From positions 21,091-85,090 of the forward strand of contig JAKVBI010000009.1 in the NCBI GenBank assembly GCA_022447545.1: DNA of 64,000 nt. Reading direction: 5' to 3'. Under the pieces are notes generated by a model. It had not been told where the DNA came from and did no database searches. It saw only the letters and a program-made list of their open reading frames with translations. This DNA comes from Myxococcota bacterium (lineage in GTDB: Bacteria > Myxococcota_A > UBA9160 > SMWR01). Position numbers and translations under genes: made by a program. Below are positions 53,421 to 63,271 of this stretch, piece after piece. Positions within the stretch are counted from its first letter, which is position 1; the number at the start of each line of letters is the position of its first letter.

Positions 53421-53870
53421 GTGTCCATTCGCGGTTTCGATCACGTTGCTCTGCCCACTCATGATCCCGAGGCGCTCATCGCCTTCTACAAAAAACTAGG
53501 ATTTCCGATGATTCACGAAGCCGAGTGGCGCGCGGGTGACTACCCATTGTTCGCTATCCAGGTCGGACCCGATGCGAAGATCAATATTCATCCGCCTGCG
53601 ATGTGGCAGGACGAGAAATTCGAGGCTCGAGGTCCCACCGCCAAGCCCGGTTGTGGGGATCTCTGCTTCGTCTACGAGGGAACCATCGACGAGGCCGTGG
53701 AGATGTTGAAGTCTGCGGGTGCCGAGATTTCCTACGGACCGTTCGATCAACCCGGTGGCGGAGAGGCGGGCACTCGCATGGGGACCAGCGTCTACAGTCG
53801 GGATCCAGATGGGAACCTGATCGAATTCATGACCTATCCCGCGTCTGGGAGTGGAGGTTGGTCTTCGTAG
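53421..53870 (+). CDS. VOC-superfamily (glyoxalase-like) protein
   Basis: A 149-residue single-chain VOC protein with two beta-alpha-beta3 modules: IRGFDHVALPTHDPEALIAFYKKLGFPMI at the N-terminus (metal His in FDHVAL) and VYSRDPDGNLIEFMTYP at the C-terminus (metal Glu in LIEFM). GAGGAG lies upstream of the GTG. It could be a dioxygenase, a lyase or a glutathione transferase. The 3' end overlaps the possible start of the next gene by 20 bases. Confidence 0.85.
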   Translation: MSIRGFDHVALPTHDPEALIAFYKKLGFPMIHEAEWRAGDYPLFAIQVGPDAKINIHPPAMWQDEKFEARGPTAKPGCGDLCFVYEGTIDEAVEMLKSAGAEISYGPFDQPGGGEAGTRMGTSVYSRDPDGNLIEFMTYPASGSGGWSS

Positions 53871-55509
53871 TCGAGACGGCGGGGTGGTTTCATCCTCGGC
53901 CGAGATTGGTTTCGAGTTGACGGCCGGTTCGCACAGGTTGGACGACGGGCGTGCAGTGAGTCGTGCAGGTTTCGCAGGGGCAGTGGTAGGAGTCCTGCTC
54001 GCCGCGGTATTTGTCTGCCTTCACTGGGTGCTCGGAACGGGCATCGTCGACGACACCTACATCTTCCTCCGCTACGCCGAGAATCTGGCATCGGGGTCAG
54101 GCCCCGTCTTCAACTTTGGCGAGCGAGTCGAGGGCTATACCTCGCCGCTTTGGGTGCTGATGTTGGGTGCCATGGCGGTGTCGAAGCTCGACCTGGTGGT
54201 CGCGGCTCCCATCTTGTCGGGCCTCTTCGGCCTCGCCACGGTCGTCCTGTTGCACCGAGAGGCCCGGCTTCGACTGCCCACGCCATCGGTCCTGTCCGCA
54301 GCCATCCCCGCCTGGTTCCTGGCCACCAACCCCTCGCTGATCTTCTGGTCCTGGTCGGGGATGGAGACCGGACTGGTCACCTTCTTGTTGGCGGGTAGTG
54401 TTCTGCAGTTCCTGCGTGCACTCGACGACGAATCCCGCATGACGCGGGCGGGTATCTGGTACCTGCTGGCGGTCTGGGCGCGTCCCGACGCCCTGGCCAT
54501 CCTGCCAGCCCTGATCACCGGCGTGGTGTGGGTGCATCGGTCCCAGAGCCGGCTCCTGCGCCGGAAGCTTTGCTCTTTCCTGGTGCCGCTTCTGCTGCTG
54601 GCCCTGCAATTCTTCTGGAGGTATGCCTACTACGGAGCCTGGCTCCCCAACACCTACCTGGCCAAAGCAGATCTGCCTTCGGCTTTGTTGTTACATGCCG
54701 GTCTGGACTATGCGGAGCAGTTCGCGGTCGCTTATGGATTCCCACTGGCGCTCATCTCCCTGTACACCGGCTGGGTGCTGTATCGGGACCGGTCCCTCCC
54801 CGCAAGCTGGGGGGTCACCGTTGCCGCGGGGGCGAGTTGGCTCGTCTACGTCGTCCTGGTGGGTGGCGATCATTTCGCTCTGTTCCGGTTCTTTGTGCCG
54901 ATTCTGCCCCTGATGGCTTTCGCCATGATCTTGATTTCCCAGGACTGGCTCGCCACCCCGAACAGGTCCGGCATTGGGGCCTGGGTGTTGGGTTGTGTGT
55001 TCTGCGCGGTGGTTTTGTCCGCTTCGAATGTCTGGGTCTATGCCGGCAACGGAGGGAAGACGGCCAACATCGAAGTGGAGCTGGCCAGACGTTGGAGCGT
55101 CGTCGGGCAATGGTTGAAGGCAAATGTTCCCACGGAATCGACCATCGCCTCTTCGGTCGTGGGTGCGATTCCGTACCACTCCGGGCTCACTACCTATGAC
55201 CTGCTGGGACTCACCGACCGAACCGTAGCGGCGGCAGGGAAGATCCATGCCGCCGCCGCCGTCGGCCATCAGCGATACCACACCGACTACATCCTGGAGA
55301 AACGGCCCGACTACATCGTGGTCAGCAGTTCGGGGCTGTTCGATCGGCCGAATAGACCGTTACCTCCGAAGTACGCCTACGCAATGATCGATCTGATTCG
55401 CGATCCAAGAACTCGAGAGTCGTACCGCTATCGGTCCGTGCGTCTACCCAGTGGAAAATACATCGAGCTCTATGAGCGGAAGAAGAGTGGGAATCGCTCC
55501 GAAGAGTGA
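53851..55509 (+). CDS. GT-C membrane glycosyltransferase-like protein
   Basis: Up to 552 residues with about ten to twelve membrane spans. The first luminal loop reads GIVDDTYIFLRYAENLASGS, then GERVEGYTSPLWVLML, the D-D and GYT-P-LW pattern typical of GT-C arabinofuranosyltransferase-like and GT39/83-like enzymes using polyprenyl-phosphate sugars. GTG at 53851 is the earliest start; a GTG near 53956 just before the first span is more natural, so the N-terminus is uncertain. Substrate unknown, probably an envelope glycan. Confidence 0.75.
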   Translation: MEVGLRSRDGGVVSSSAEIGFELTAGSHRLDDGRAVSRAGFAGAVVGVLLAAVFVCLHWVLGTGIVDDTYIFLRYAENLASGSGPVFNFGERVEGYTSPLWVLMLGAMAVSKLDLVVAAPILSGLFGLATVVLLHREARLRLPTPSVLSAAIPAWFLATNPSLIFWSWSGMETGLVTFLLAGSVLQFLRALDDESRMTRAGIWYLLAVWARPDALAILPALITGVVWVHRSQSRLLRRKLCSFLVPLLLLALQFFWRYAYYGAWLPNTYLAKADLPSALLLHAGLDYAEQFAVAYGFPLALISLYTGWVLYRDRSLPASWGVTVAAGASWLVYVVLVGGDHFALFRFFVPILPLMAFAMILISQDWLATPNRSGIGAWVLGCVFCAVVLSASNVWVYAGNGGKTANIEVELARRWSVVGQWLKANVPTESTIASSVVGAIPYHSGLTTYDLLGLTDRTVAAAGKIHAAAAVGHQRYHTDYILEKRPDYIVVSSSGLFDRPNRPLPPKYAYAMIDLIRDPRTRESYRYRSVRLPSGKYIELYERKKSGNRSEE

Positions 55510-55530
55510 ATTCCCCACGCGCGACCTCCC

Positions 55531-55571
55531 AAAAAAGAACCGGGCCGACACCCTCGTTGGTGCCGACCCGG
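55531..55571 (-). terminator. intrinsic terminator of the triple-repeat secreted protein gene
   Basis: Read on the minus strand, a 13-bp stem (CCGGGTCGGCACC with GGTGTCGGCCCGG, two G-U pairs) and an AACGAG loop are followed by TTCTTTTTT. It lies 29 bases after the stop of the minus-strand gene and also faces the end of the GT-C gene. Confidence 0.85.
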
Positions 55572-55599
55572 CGGAACGCCGACGATAGGTTCGATCAGA

Positions 55600-56946
55600 C
55601 TAGTCCAGGCTCGAACTCTCGAAATCGAGGTCGATGCAGGCGATTCGCTCGGCCGTGACCGGGCGGTGTAGCACGATCGACTGTGCGTCGGCGCGGGGAG
55701 TGGTGTTGAATGTCTTGCTGACGGTTTTCTTGCTTCCGCTCTGTTTGAAGTTGAGCCACATCTCATTGTTCTCGATCGCTCCTGAAATCTCGGGATCGAT
55801 CTTGTAGTGCCCCCCGCCGTTCTGTACCGAGCAGGGCAGGTTGTGGACGTGGGACGGATATTCCTCGCCTTTGTAGTTCGAGGGAAGGCCTTCCCATTTG
55901 ATCCGGATCTTGGTCTTACCATTGGTCTTGGTCGAGAATTCGACGGATCGCGCTTTTACGGCCGCGAACTCATCGGCTCCGGCGCTGAAAGGTGCCGTGG
56001 CCTGGCCTGACTCGACGAGAGGGATTTCCGGACCGACCTTGGAGAGATTGGCGCATGCGATCTTGGGCTTGCTCGAACAACTGGAATCCGCGCAACGGTG
56101 GATGACGATGGACTGAGCATCGGGCCGAGCGATGGTGTCGAAGGACGCCTTGAAGTAAGCGTCGCCTACTGCATCCGGTGCGATGGTGAGCCACATCTCG
56201 TTGTCTTCGATCGTTCCGGGCTCGGTCGGATCGATTTTGTAATGGGGTCCAGCATCATCGACATCACAGGGAAGGTTGTGGACGTGGGAGCGATATTCCT
56301 CGATCGGATCGAGGCCGGTGACGGCCGCCAGGACGATGGTTTTTCCGTCGGAACTCACGGAAAGGCTGCCCGTTCCGGCGATGGTTTCGTCGATGGCCTC
56401 GGCGGATGCGAAGGGCTCGAACTCTCCTCGATTGACCACGGCACCCTGGTCGCCTCGGTTCAAATCTGCACAGAGCATTTTTGCTCCTGCGCCCGATGCG
56501 GCGTTGGGGGTGTCGTGGATCACCACGGACATGGCGTCTGGACGTACCGTGAAGTCGTTGACTACTTCGGCTCGGCCCACACCTGTGCCGTCGGTGGTAA
56601 AACCCGGCCAGATTTCATTGATCGCGTCGACAGCACCACCCGGCTCGTCCTGGTAATGCCCCCCCGCACCTAGAGCGCAGGGCAGGGCGTGGACGTGCGC
56701 CATGTACTCGCGATCAGGCTCGAGGCCCCATGCCGAAACTGACGTCACGGTGGTGCCATTCGATGCGCGAACGAGCTTTGCTCGTGCACCGGCGGTACTC
56801 GAAGGTCCAGTGTAGCTATTGAGGTAGGCGGCTTCCCCGCCTGAAATGGATTCGTTTTTGATCTTGGATGCCTGCACGGGGCCAACACCCAATGCAACTG
56901 TGAGACTGGTGCCGAACATCAAGAGTCTGAGCTTCTTCGGGTTCAT
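55600..56946 (-). CDS. secreted protein with three CHRD/SodC-like repeats
   Basis: A 448-residue exported protein with a signal peptide (KKLRLLMFGTSLTVALGVGPVQA). The mature part is three tandem domains of about 130 residues. Each has a Y-x2-H-V-H-x-L-P-C core (HVH at 84, 221 and 366), then G-x-HY, an N-E-x-W element, and R-P/A-D-A-x-S-(I/V)-V-(I/L)-H followed by a Cys. The His-x-His pattern and shape suggest a CHRD or Cu/Zn-superoxide-dismutase-like metal site, but a full SodC ligand set is not evident. The ATG at 56946 is preceded by GGAG at 6 bases, better than two ATGs just upstream. Confidence 0.75.
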   Translation of the reverse strand: MNPKKLRLLMFGTSLTVALGVGPVQASKIKNESISGGEAAYLNSYTGPSSTAGARAKLVRASNGTTVTSVSAWGLEPDREYMAHVHALPCALGAGGHYQDEPGGAVDAINEIWPGFTTDGTGVGRAEVVNDFTVRPDAMSVVIHDTPNAASGAGAKMLCADLNRGDQGAVVNRGEFEPFASAEAIDETIAGTGSLSVSSDGKTIVLAAVTGLDPIEEYRSHVHNLPCDVDDAGPHYKIDPTEPGTIEDNEMWLTIAPDAVGDAYFKASFDTIARPDAQSIVIHRCADSSCSSKPKIACANLSKVGPEIPLVESGQATAPFSAGADEFAAVKARSVEFSTKTNGKTKIRIKWEGLPSNYKGEEYPSHVHNLPCSVQNGGGHYKIDPEISGAIENNEMWLNFKQSGSKKTVSKTFNTTPRADAQSIVLHRPVTAERIACIDLDFESSSLD

Positions 56947-57655
56947 CTTCATCTCCATGTCAACAGGTTGTTCTGCGCAACGGGTTTGTTCTGCGTGAAT
57001 CGACCTTGCGAGGGACTCTTTCGCCGGCTCCAATCCATTTCAAGGCGATGCCTGAGCTCGAAAGGTCGTGGCGGAGTATTGATCGCGGTTCGAGGGGCCA
57101 ACCATTGGGTGAAGAAACGAATCTTCTGCCCAACGGTACGCAGATTTGACTCGGGCGCTTGACTACGGGTGCTCGGGATTTGGCAGGAGGACCACTGAGC
57201 GCGCGTTTTGGCCTTGTCTGAGGCGCGCCGAGGCTGATTTCTTGTTCGGAAGCAGTTTTCCTGGTGGCCAGTGGGTTCCGTGCCATCCGCATGCTGCTGC
57301 TTTCGAGGGCTGGATTGGATCTTCTGGCCCGATGAATGGAGCTCCAGAGGGAGTAGGCGAACCCATTGGGGGCGCGAAAGAATCCTCAGAACCCTCGATT
57401 CACGCGTAGGTGATACGACTGAATCCCCACCCTCTGATTAGCCGACCCAATTTCAGAATCCATTGGGCCAACGTTCTTCGACGAGAGGACGCTGGAACGA
57501 GGGCTAAATGACCCCTTGAATCAGTGGAATGCCCAACTCTTCTGAGTGTCGGGAGTATTCTGTAATACGGATCGGATCTGAAGACGGTGGGTGAGGCACT
57601 CGATTCTTGACCGGTACGTGGAACCCCGCGAGTTTGGGGGCAAAGGAGCGTGAGC
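56947..57655. other. 709-base gap without a supported gene
   Basis: The base composition here is less GC-biased than in the rest of the window, and no frame has a credible start or product. It contains a 14-base dyad (57555-57568) and, at its end, the AAAGGAG ribosome-binding site of the next gene. It should include the divergent promoters of both neighbours. Confidence 0.45.
57555..57568. promoter_or_regulatory. small dyad upstream of the CPBP-like gene
   Basis: GTATT and AATAC form 5-bp arms around CTGT, about 90 bases before the ATG. Possible operator; weak because it is short. Confidence 0.25.
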
Positions 57656-58480
57656 ATGATTGAACTTCCTTTGGTCGTGAGCACCGGGGTTGCGTTTGCG
57701 CTGGCTGGAATTCTCCAGGGGTGGCGATTTTTCGAGGTCTTCTGGAGGCCGAACCGGCATGCCGTAGCTGCGATCGCGGCGGGCCTGCTCCCAGCGTTCT
57801 TGAGCACGTTCTGTCTGTTGCTATCGCAAGCTTCTCTTGCCTACGAAGTTGTCTTGTTCATTGGCATCTTTGCACTGTGTGGTTTTCTGGTGCCCTGGGC
57901 CTATGTCTTGTTTGTCGAAGGGAAGCAGGTCGATGCTCTCGGCATTCGACGTCAGTACTGGATTCGGAGCCTGGTCATCAGTGGAGTGTTCTCGCTGGGT
58001 CCGGTTTATGGGATTCTCCAGGTAACGGATTTTGCGACATACCGTTGGACGCACCTATTGGGAGCTGCCCTTCAATTGAATTTGGGAGGGCTCTTCGAAG
58101 CCTTTCTCTATTGCGGCTTCGTTCACTTGCGACTACGGGATTCTCTGGGGCCTTTGCCGGCGATTGTCGGGTCGGCAGCGATCTACTCGCTCTGGCATAT
58201 CGGAACGGAACTCCCCATGCATGCCGACCCAGTTGCTGCTCTGGGCATGTTGTTCGTGATTGGTCTCCTGTGTCACGCGCTGTTTGCGACCACCTACAAC
58301 GTCCTCGTCGTCTGGCCAATTTTCTTTACCGCGGGGGTCATGAATGACTTCATTGTCAATCTTGACCTGCCCGAGGAAGTTGGAACTTCTGTCGTCTGGT
58401 CGGTCATCGGTTGGAGTCTCGCCGTGATGATTCCGGCGAGTCTCTGGTGGGCTGCCAGGCGGCGTTCGGTCACCGGGTAA
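57656..58480 (+). CDS. CPBP (CAAX protease/bacteriocin-processing)-like membrane protein
   Basis: A 274-residue protein with about eight spans. The region LGGLFEAFLYCGFVHLRLRD corresponds to CPBP motif 1 (EExxxR), but only one Glu remains and the Arg is replaced, while IYSLWHIGTE fits motif 2 (FxxxH, with Tyr) and LCHALFATTYNVLV fits the H-x(n)-N element. It is probably a structural relative with altered or lost protease activity. AAAGGAG lies 7 bases before the ATG; a GTG 6 bases earlier is too close to it. It is convergent with typA. Confidence 0.65.
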   Translation: MIELPLVVSTGVAFALAGILQGWRFFEVFWRPNRHAVAAIAAGLLPAFLSTFCLLLSQASLAYEVVLFIGIFALCGFLVPWAYVLFVEGKQVDALGIRRQYWIRSLVISGVFSLGPVYGILQVTDFATYRWTHLLGAALQLNLGGLFEAFLYCGFVHLRLRDSLGPLPAIVGSAAIYSLWHIGTELPMHADPVAALGMLFVIGLLCHALFATTYNVLVVWPIFFTAGVMNDFIVNLDLPEEVGTSVVWSVIGWSLAVMIPASLWWAARRRSVTG

Positions 58481-58552
58481 ACCGAAGAGCCGGAACCGTG
58501 GGCTCACGAAGGCGAGGCCATTACTCAGGTCGCAACCGGGTGGTTTGCTCTT

Positions 58553-60355
58553 CTATCGCTTTCGGAGGCTTGCAGAGAGGGTCTGTTTGCGAAGACGAAG
58601 AGCTTGCAGGGTGACCTCCAAAAGCTCGTCTTCTTCGATCCATTCCAGAGCGCCTTCGATGGTGATCAAGCGAGGAGGTGTCACCTGGGGGGCATCGTCA
58701 CGGCCGGCGGCTCGGATGTTGGTCAGTTTCTTGGTACGGCAGACATTGACCTGGAGGTCGCCAACTCGCCGAGATTCCCCCACGACCTGGCCCTCGTAGA
58801 CCTGTGCCCCGGGTTCGATGAACATCGTTGCCCTCTCTTGAATGCTGGCCAACGCATGGGCGGTGGCCCGCCCTTCTTGCGTGGCAACGATGGCTCCCAC
58901 GCCGCGTCCTTCGATCTCTCCTGCATGGGGTTCGTAACCGTGGATGTTCTTGTGAAGAATTCCCTCCCCACGTGTGTCCGAGAGGAATTCACTGCGGTAG
59001 CCGAACAGACAGCGGCTGGGTACGACGTATCGGAGGCTCATCTGAGAGCCTTCGTGTTCCATGGACGTCATTCGGCCGCGCCGGGATCCCAGTTTTTCCA
59101 TGACGCTTCCGGCGAAGGTTTCCGGAACTTCGATCCAGACTTCTTCGACAGGTTCGCAGGTCCTTCCCTCTTCTTCTCGAAGGATGATCTGAGGCCGTGA
59201 AACACTGAACTCGTATCCCTCGCGTCTCAGAGTTTCGATGAGCACGGAGATCTGGAGTTCGCCACGTCCTGCAATCTCGAACGTATCGCGCGATGTGCCT
59301 TCATCCAGTCGGATGGCAGGGTTCGTGAGAGCTTCTCGTTGAAGTCGTTCCAATAGCTGTCGGCTCGTGACGAAACCGCCGTCCCGACCGGCAAAGGGAG
59401 AATCGTTGATGCCGAAACGCACTCGGAGTGTCGGAGGGTCGAGATCGATTCGCGGGAGAGGGTCGGGGCTGTCTGGGTCGCATAGGGTGTCGCCGATCTC
59501 GATCGAGTCGATCCCCGCCAGAATGACGATGTCACCGGCCTCTGCGCGCTCGGCTTCTGTCCGCGTCAGGCCCTGGAAATCGAAGAGTTTCGTGATCCGA
59601 AAGGTCTCGGTGTCCCCCTCGGCTGGAATGCGGACCACGGGCTTGTTTCGCTCGAGAACCCCTCGCTCCACACGGCCGATGACGAGACGGCCGACGAAAT
59701 CGTCCCAGCCCAGGGTCACGGCCTGGAATTGTAGAGGCGCATCTCGATCGACACGAGGCGGCGGTGCGTGGTCTCGAATCGTCTCCAGTAACGGGCGTAG
59801 ATCCTCCAGGGGATCCGAGGTGTCGATTTTGGCCGCTGCCTGCTTGGCGGAGGCATAGACGATGGGGAAGTCCAGCTGCTCATCGTTGGCTCCGAGTTCG
59901 ACCAGCAGGTCAAACACCTGATCCAACACCAACTCGGCTCGTTGCTCGGGGCGGTCGATCTTGTTCACCACGAGGATGGGGCGCAGGCCGTGAGCGAGTG
60001 CCTTGCGCAGGACGAAACGGGTTTGCGGCATGACCCCTTCGACGGCATCCACCAGGAGGAGAGCTGCGTCGACCATGCCGAGAATTCTCTCGACTTCCCC
60101 GCCGAAATCGGCGTGCCCGGGGGTGTCGACGAGCTGGATTCGAACTCCCTCCCACTCCACGCAGGTATTCTTCGACGAGATCGTGATTCCACGCTCGCGC
60201 TCGAGGTCCCCTGAATCCATGACGCGCTCGGTCATCTTTCGAGACCCCGAGGCTTCCGTGAAGCGCAGCAGTCCATCGACGAGGGTCGTCTTGCCGTGGT
60301 CGACGTGGGCGATGATCGCGAGGCTGCGGAGGTTCTTGCGGGGTTCGAGCGCCAT
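58553..60355 (-). CDS. typA: TypA/BipA ribosome-associated GTPase
   Basis: A 600-residue translational GTPase. G1 [10 protein letters not shown]2/switch [11 protein letters not shown]3 [16 protein letters not shown]4 [11 protein letters not shown], then domain II, EF-G-like domains III and V, and the BipA-specific C-terminal domain ([66 protein letters not shown]). It assists 50S assembly and stress or cold translation. It is monocistronic here. Confidence 0.97.
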   Translation of the reverse strand: MALEPRKNLRSLAIIAHVDHGKTTLVDGLLRFTEASGSRKMTERVMDSGDLERERGITISSKNTCVEWEGVRIQLVDTPGHADFGGEVERILGMVDAALLLVDAVEGVMPQTRFVLRKALAHGLRPILVVNKIDRPEQRAELVLDQVFDLLVELGANDEQLDFPIVYASAKQAAAKIDTSDPLEDLRPLLETIRDHAPPPRVDRDAPLQFQAVTLGWDDFVGRLVIGRVERGVLERNKPVVRIPAEGDTETFRITKLFDFQGLTRTEAERAEAGDIVILAGIDSIEIGDTLCDPDSPDPLPRIDLDPPTLRVRFGINDSPFAGRDGGFVTSRQLLERLQREALTNPAIRLDEGTSRDTFEIAGRGELQISVLIETLRREGYEFSVSRPQIILREEEGRTCEPVEEVWIEVPETFAGSVMEKLGSRRGRMTSMEHEGSQMSLRYVVPSRCLFGYRSEFLSDTRGEGILHKNIHGYEPHAGEIEGRGVGAIVATQEGRATAHALASIQERATMFIEPGAQVYEGQVVGESRRVGDLQVNVCRTKKLTNIRAAGRDDAPQVTPPRLITIEGALEWIEEDELLEVTLQALRLRKQTLSASLRKR

Positions 60356-60496
60356 GGCGCGCGTAGCCTAGCGCGAAGATGTGCCAACTCCATAGCGCAG
60401 CGTGGGCGGCCGCTCCGACCTCGGAGTTCCCTATGCTTTGGGCCGATAGGCTTCACTCGAGACCTGTGCTCCCGTGAGAAGGCCTGGAGGAACGTC

Positions 60497-61282
60497 GTGC
60501 CGCACATCACACTGGAAGTCACCCAGGATCTCATCGACCGGATCGACACCGGAGCCGCCATGGCGGACGCACATCGCATTCTCGCAGGACTCGGAGGAGT
60601 CCCGATGGGGGCCTGCAAGAGCCGGGTTCTGGTGCACGATCGCTGGCTCGCCGCCGAAGGAGCCGACAATCCCGGGTTCGTTCACCTGAGCGTCCAGATT
60701 CTTCCGAAAAATGAGAGTTGGAAGCGTGAGTTGGGCCCGGAGCTTCTGGGTGCGCTTCGGCGTTCGCTACGGCCACTGGATGACCGCATTCAAGTGACGG
60801 TGCACCTCGACGACAGCATTCGAGAGGACAGTTATTTCAAATATCCGGCCACAGGGCCTTTTGCGAAGGTCGCACCTCAGGAAGCGAATCGCCGGGCCAT
60901 CCTGGATGCGTTCGAGGTCAAAGCTGAAACCGGATCCAACCAGGCTCTGATCGATTTGTTCGCCGAGGAAATGGTTTGGACCATCCACGGGAGCGGTGCG
61001 CTGTGCCGTCGCTATGAAGGCCGCGACGATTTCGTCCACAACTGTCTCGAAGTTCTGGGCGAGAGGATCGAGGGGAGGATCCATTCAGAGGTCGAGCACT
61101 GCCTGGCGGAGGGTGACACGGTGGTTCTGCTTTGGAAGGGCAGGGGCCGGACCGTCTGGGGAGAGCGTTACGATAACGAATACTGCTGGATCTTCCGGTT
61201 TTCGTCGGGGAAGATCGTCGAGGGTCGGGCGTATATCGATACCCACCTGCTCGATCGAACCATGCGCTACCCCATTTCCTGA
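60497..61282 (+). CDS. CHMI (tautomerase)-SnoaL/NTF2 fusion protein
   Basis: A 261-residue two-domain protein. Residues 1-125 match 5-carboxymethyl-2-hydroxymuconate isomerase (tautomerase fold): MPHITLEVTQDL exposes the catalytic Pro1 after Met removal, and FVHLSVQILP and IQVTVHLDDSIREDSYFKY follow. Residues about 130-261 are an NTF2-like SnoaL/ketosteroid-isomerase-type cone (LIDLFAEEMVWTIHGSGALCRRYEGRDD, WIFRFSSGKIVEGRAYIDT). GGAGGAAC lies 5 bases before the GTG at 60497, which puts Pro exactly at position 2. Two isomerase-type domains in one chain is unusual. It is convergent with a P450 gene. Confidence 0.8.
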   Translation: MPHITLEVTQDLIDRIDTGAAMADAHRILAGLGGVPMGACKSRVLVHDRWLAAEGADNPGFVHLSVQILPKNESWKRELGPELLGALRRSLRPLDDRIQVTVHLDDSIREDSYFKYPATGPFAKVAPQEANRRAILDAFEVKAETGSNQALIDLFAEEMVWTIHGSGALCRRYEGRDDFVHNCLEVLGERIEGRIHSEVEHCLAEGDTVVLLWKGRGRTVWGERYDNEYCWIFRFSSGKIVEGRAYIDTHLLDRTMRYPIS

Positions 61283-61283
61283 A

Positions 61284-62513
61284 TCAGGAAACGGAGAAGG
61301 CGAGGGGTAGAGACTCGAGGCAGCGGACGGTGAAACGCGGCGCGACCCGGATCTCACTATTCGGGGCGTCCAGGCGCAGGTCCGGAAGTGTCTCGAAGAT
61401 GGTGTCGTACGCGGTTTCGAGTTCGAGACTCGCGAGTTGGGCACCCAGGCAATAGTGGAGCCCTGTGCCGAAGACGTTGTGGTTGCGGTTGTCCCGTTGG
61501 AGATCGAAGCGGTCGGGGTCTGGGAAGGCATCGGGGTCGCAATGGGCGGCGGGAACCGAGACGAACATCAATTCCCCCTTGCGAATCGGTTTGTCGCCGA
61601 CGGTAGTGTCTGCGCGGGCGTACCGGACCGTGAAGTAGCCGGGAAACTGGACGCGCAACACTTCTTCGATCGAGGCTCGCTTACCAGCGGTCTGTTTTCG
61701 GTAGAAATCGAGTTGTTCGGGGTGGGATAGGAACAGCCAGACTCCCAGGCCAAATGAGCTCGTGGTGGTCTCGGAGCCCGCCATGATGAGGCCCTGGACG
61801 AGTGAGACGAGTTCGCTTCGGGTCAGGCGCTCTCCGCCCTCTTCCGAGGCGAGGAGCGCGGAAAGCATGTCTTCTCTCGGGGCGCGTGCGTGGTCGTCGA
61901 TGACGCCCGAAACCAGGTCGACCAGTTCTTCTTTGGCGCGCAGGCCCACGGCGCGGTCGGCTTCAGGGAGCAGCGGGCTGAAGAGGTGAATCGAAAGGTC
62001 GGACAATTCCCGGAAGCGGCGCTCTCGATCGCTGTTGGGGGGAATGCCGATCATTCGACTGATGACGCGGGTCGGAAAGATACTCGACACATCCTTCACG
62101 AGGTCGAGTTTGCCGGTGGAGCGGATGGGGTCGAGGAGTTCGTCCAGAATCTGCTGCATGAGCGGCTTCAACTGCTGGACGGCTCGAGGGGTGAAGGCTT
62201 TGCTCACCAGCGCGCGGATCCGATTGTGATCCGTGTCGCTGTTCTGCCCCATGCCGTTGGCGTCGAGTTCAGCAATTCGCTTGCCCAGCGCATCCGTTGG
62301 CGGCTCATAGCCCTCCCACTCGCGGGGGTCCATGCAAAGGTCTGGATTCCGAAGAGCGTCGAGATGAGGTTCGAAACCGGTCACCAACCACGCCTGATGG
62401 TCATCCCAACGCAGAACGGGGTCGAGGTCGCGCATTTGGTGGTAGAAGGGGCGCGGGTCTGTGGCGAAGACCGGATCGACGGGGTCGAATCGAATCGGCT
62501 CGGTGGTTGTCAT
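61284..62513 (-). CDS. cytochrome P450 (soluble bacterial type)
   Basis: A 409-residue P450: I-helix LIMAGSETTTSSF, K-helix E-x2-R in IEEVLRVQFPGY, the PDPDRFDLQRDNRNHNVFG run-in, and heme loop FGTGLHYCLGAQLAS with Cys355. GGGGGAG lies before the ATG. It differs clearly from the P450 at 18 kb (about a third identity by eye). It is next to a VOC protein and a CHMI-SnoaL fusion, hinting at a small catabolic set. Confidence 0.92.
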   Translation of the reverse strand: MTTTEPIRFDPVDPVFATDPRPFYHQMRDLDPVLRWDDHQAWLVTGFEPHLDALRNPDLCMDPREWEGYEPPTDALGKRIAELDANGMGQNSDTDHNRIRALVSKAFTPRAVQQLKPLMQQILDELLDPIRSTGKLDLVKDVSSIFPTRVISRMIGIPPNSDRERRFRELSDLSIHLFSPLLPEADRAVGLRAKEELVDLVSGVIDDHARAPREDMLSALLASEEGGERLTRSELVSLVQGLIMAGSETTTSSFGLGVWLFLSHPEQLDFYRKQTAGKRASIEEVLRVQFPGYFTVRYARADTTVGDKPIRKGELMFVSVPAAHCDPDAFPDPDRFDLQRDNRNHNVFGTGLHYCLGAQLASLELETAYDTIFETLPDLRLDAPNSEIRVAPRFTVRCLESLPLAFSVS

Positions 62514-62705
62514 GATCGCTCTCCCCCGTTTGGGTTACTTGAGTCGAGAGTACACGAGCCCGCATCGAGTCACACCCGAAAAGTGTTGCGGTGTCCGGCT
62601 CCCTCCAGCTCATGGGTCGCCACCATGCGAGGAGCGCGGGTGGCCACGCCATGGCCATCGTTTCTGAAGCTGGTGTTGTGCCCCGGGCTCGTTTTTGAAG
62701 CTCGG

Positions 62706-63110
62706 CTATTCGCCTGGCCGAGGTCCGTCGTGTTGAATGATTTCGATCAGATAGCCATCCGGATCGAGAACGAATCCGACGAAGACCGGCCAGCGGTCGA
62801 GGCGTTTGGGTTCCATCACGGACTTGTATCCCGCATCCACTGCCTTCTTCCAGGTTTCCCCGGCATCGTCGACATTGATGTAGAGCTTCCAAAGCGCGAA
62901 GCCATGATCGATTGGTCCGGGTCGCATGGATTCTTCGAACTTCGCGAGTTGGAGCCGGCCGCCGCCCTCCTTCCCTGCGAGATGAACCTCTTGAACGTTC
63001 GGAATCTCGGTCCGGCCCTGTTCCTCGAGCCCCATGATTTCGGTGTAGAAACGTACTGATTGCTCCAGATCCGAGACCGCAATACAAAACTGCCCGACTG
63101 AACTACCCAA
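62706..63110 (-). CDS. VOC-superfamily (glyoxalase-like) protein
   Basis: A 134-residue VOC protein: VGQFCIAVSDLEQSVRFYTEIMGLEE, VQEVHLAGKEGGGRLQLAKFE, and FVLDPDGYLIEIIQHD (metal Glu in LIEII). It lacks the first His (FCIAV rather than xDHxAL), so metal binding may differ. The start is a TTG at 63110 with AGGAG 6 bases upstream; an ATG in another frame nearby ends at once. It lies 192 bases downstream of the P450 start, in the same direction. Confidence 0.8.
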   Translation of the reverse strand: MGSSVGQFCIAVSDLEQSVRFYTEIMGLEEQGRTEIPNVQEVHLAGKEGGGRLQLAKFEESMRPGPIDHGFALWKLYINVDDAGETWKKAVDAGYKSVMEPKRLDRWPVFVGFVLDPDGYLIEIIQHDGPRPGE

Positions 63111-63271
63111 TCATTTCTCCTTCGTTGGCGATCATCCTGATGTCGTGCCCGTTGCCGACTCAAGGTTCGGACACTGTCGGTTCGGAATCAAGATGAATTC
63201 GAGAGAGTTCGAATGGGCGATTTTACGCTCGTCGTCGGCGTATTGATCTGGGAAGGCCTTCATGCAAACGC

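Noticed and set aside
57400-57807. Minus-strand open frame overlapping the start of the CPBP-like gene
   Set aside because: No start signal, low-complexity basic translation, and it overlaps a better supported gene.
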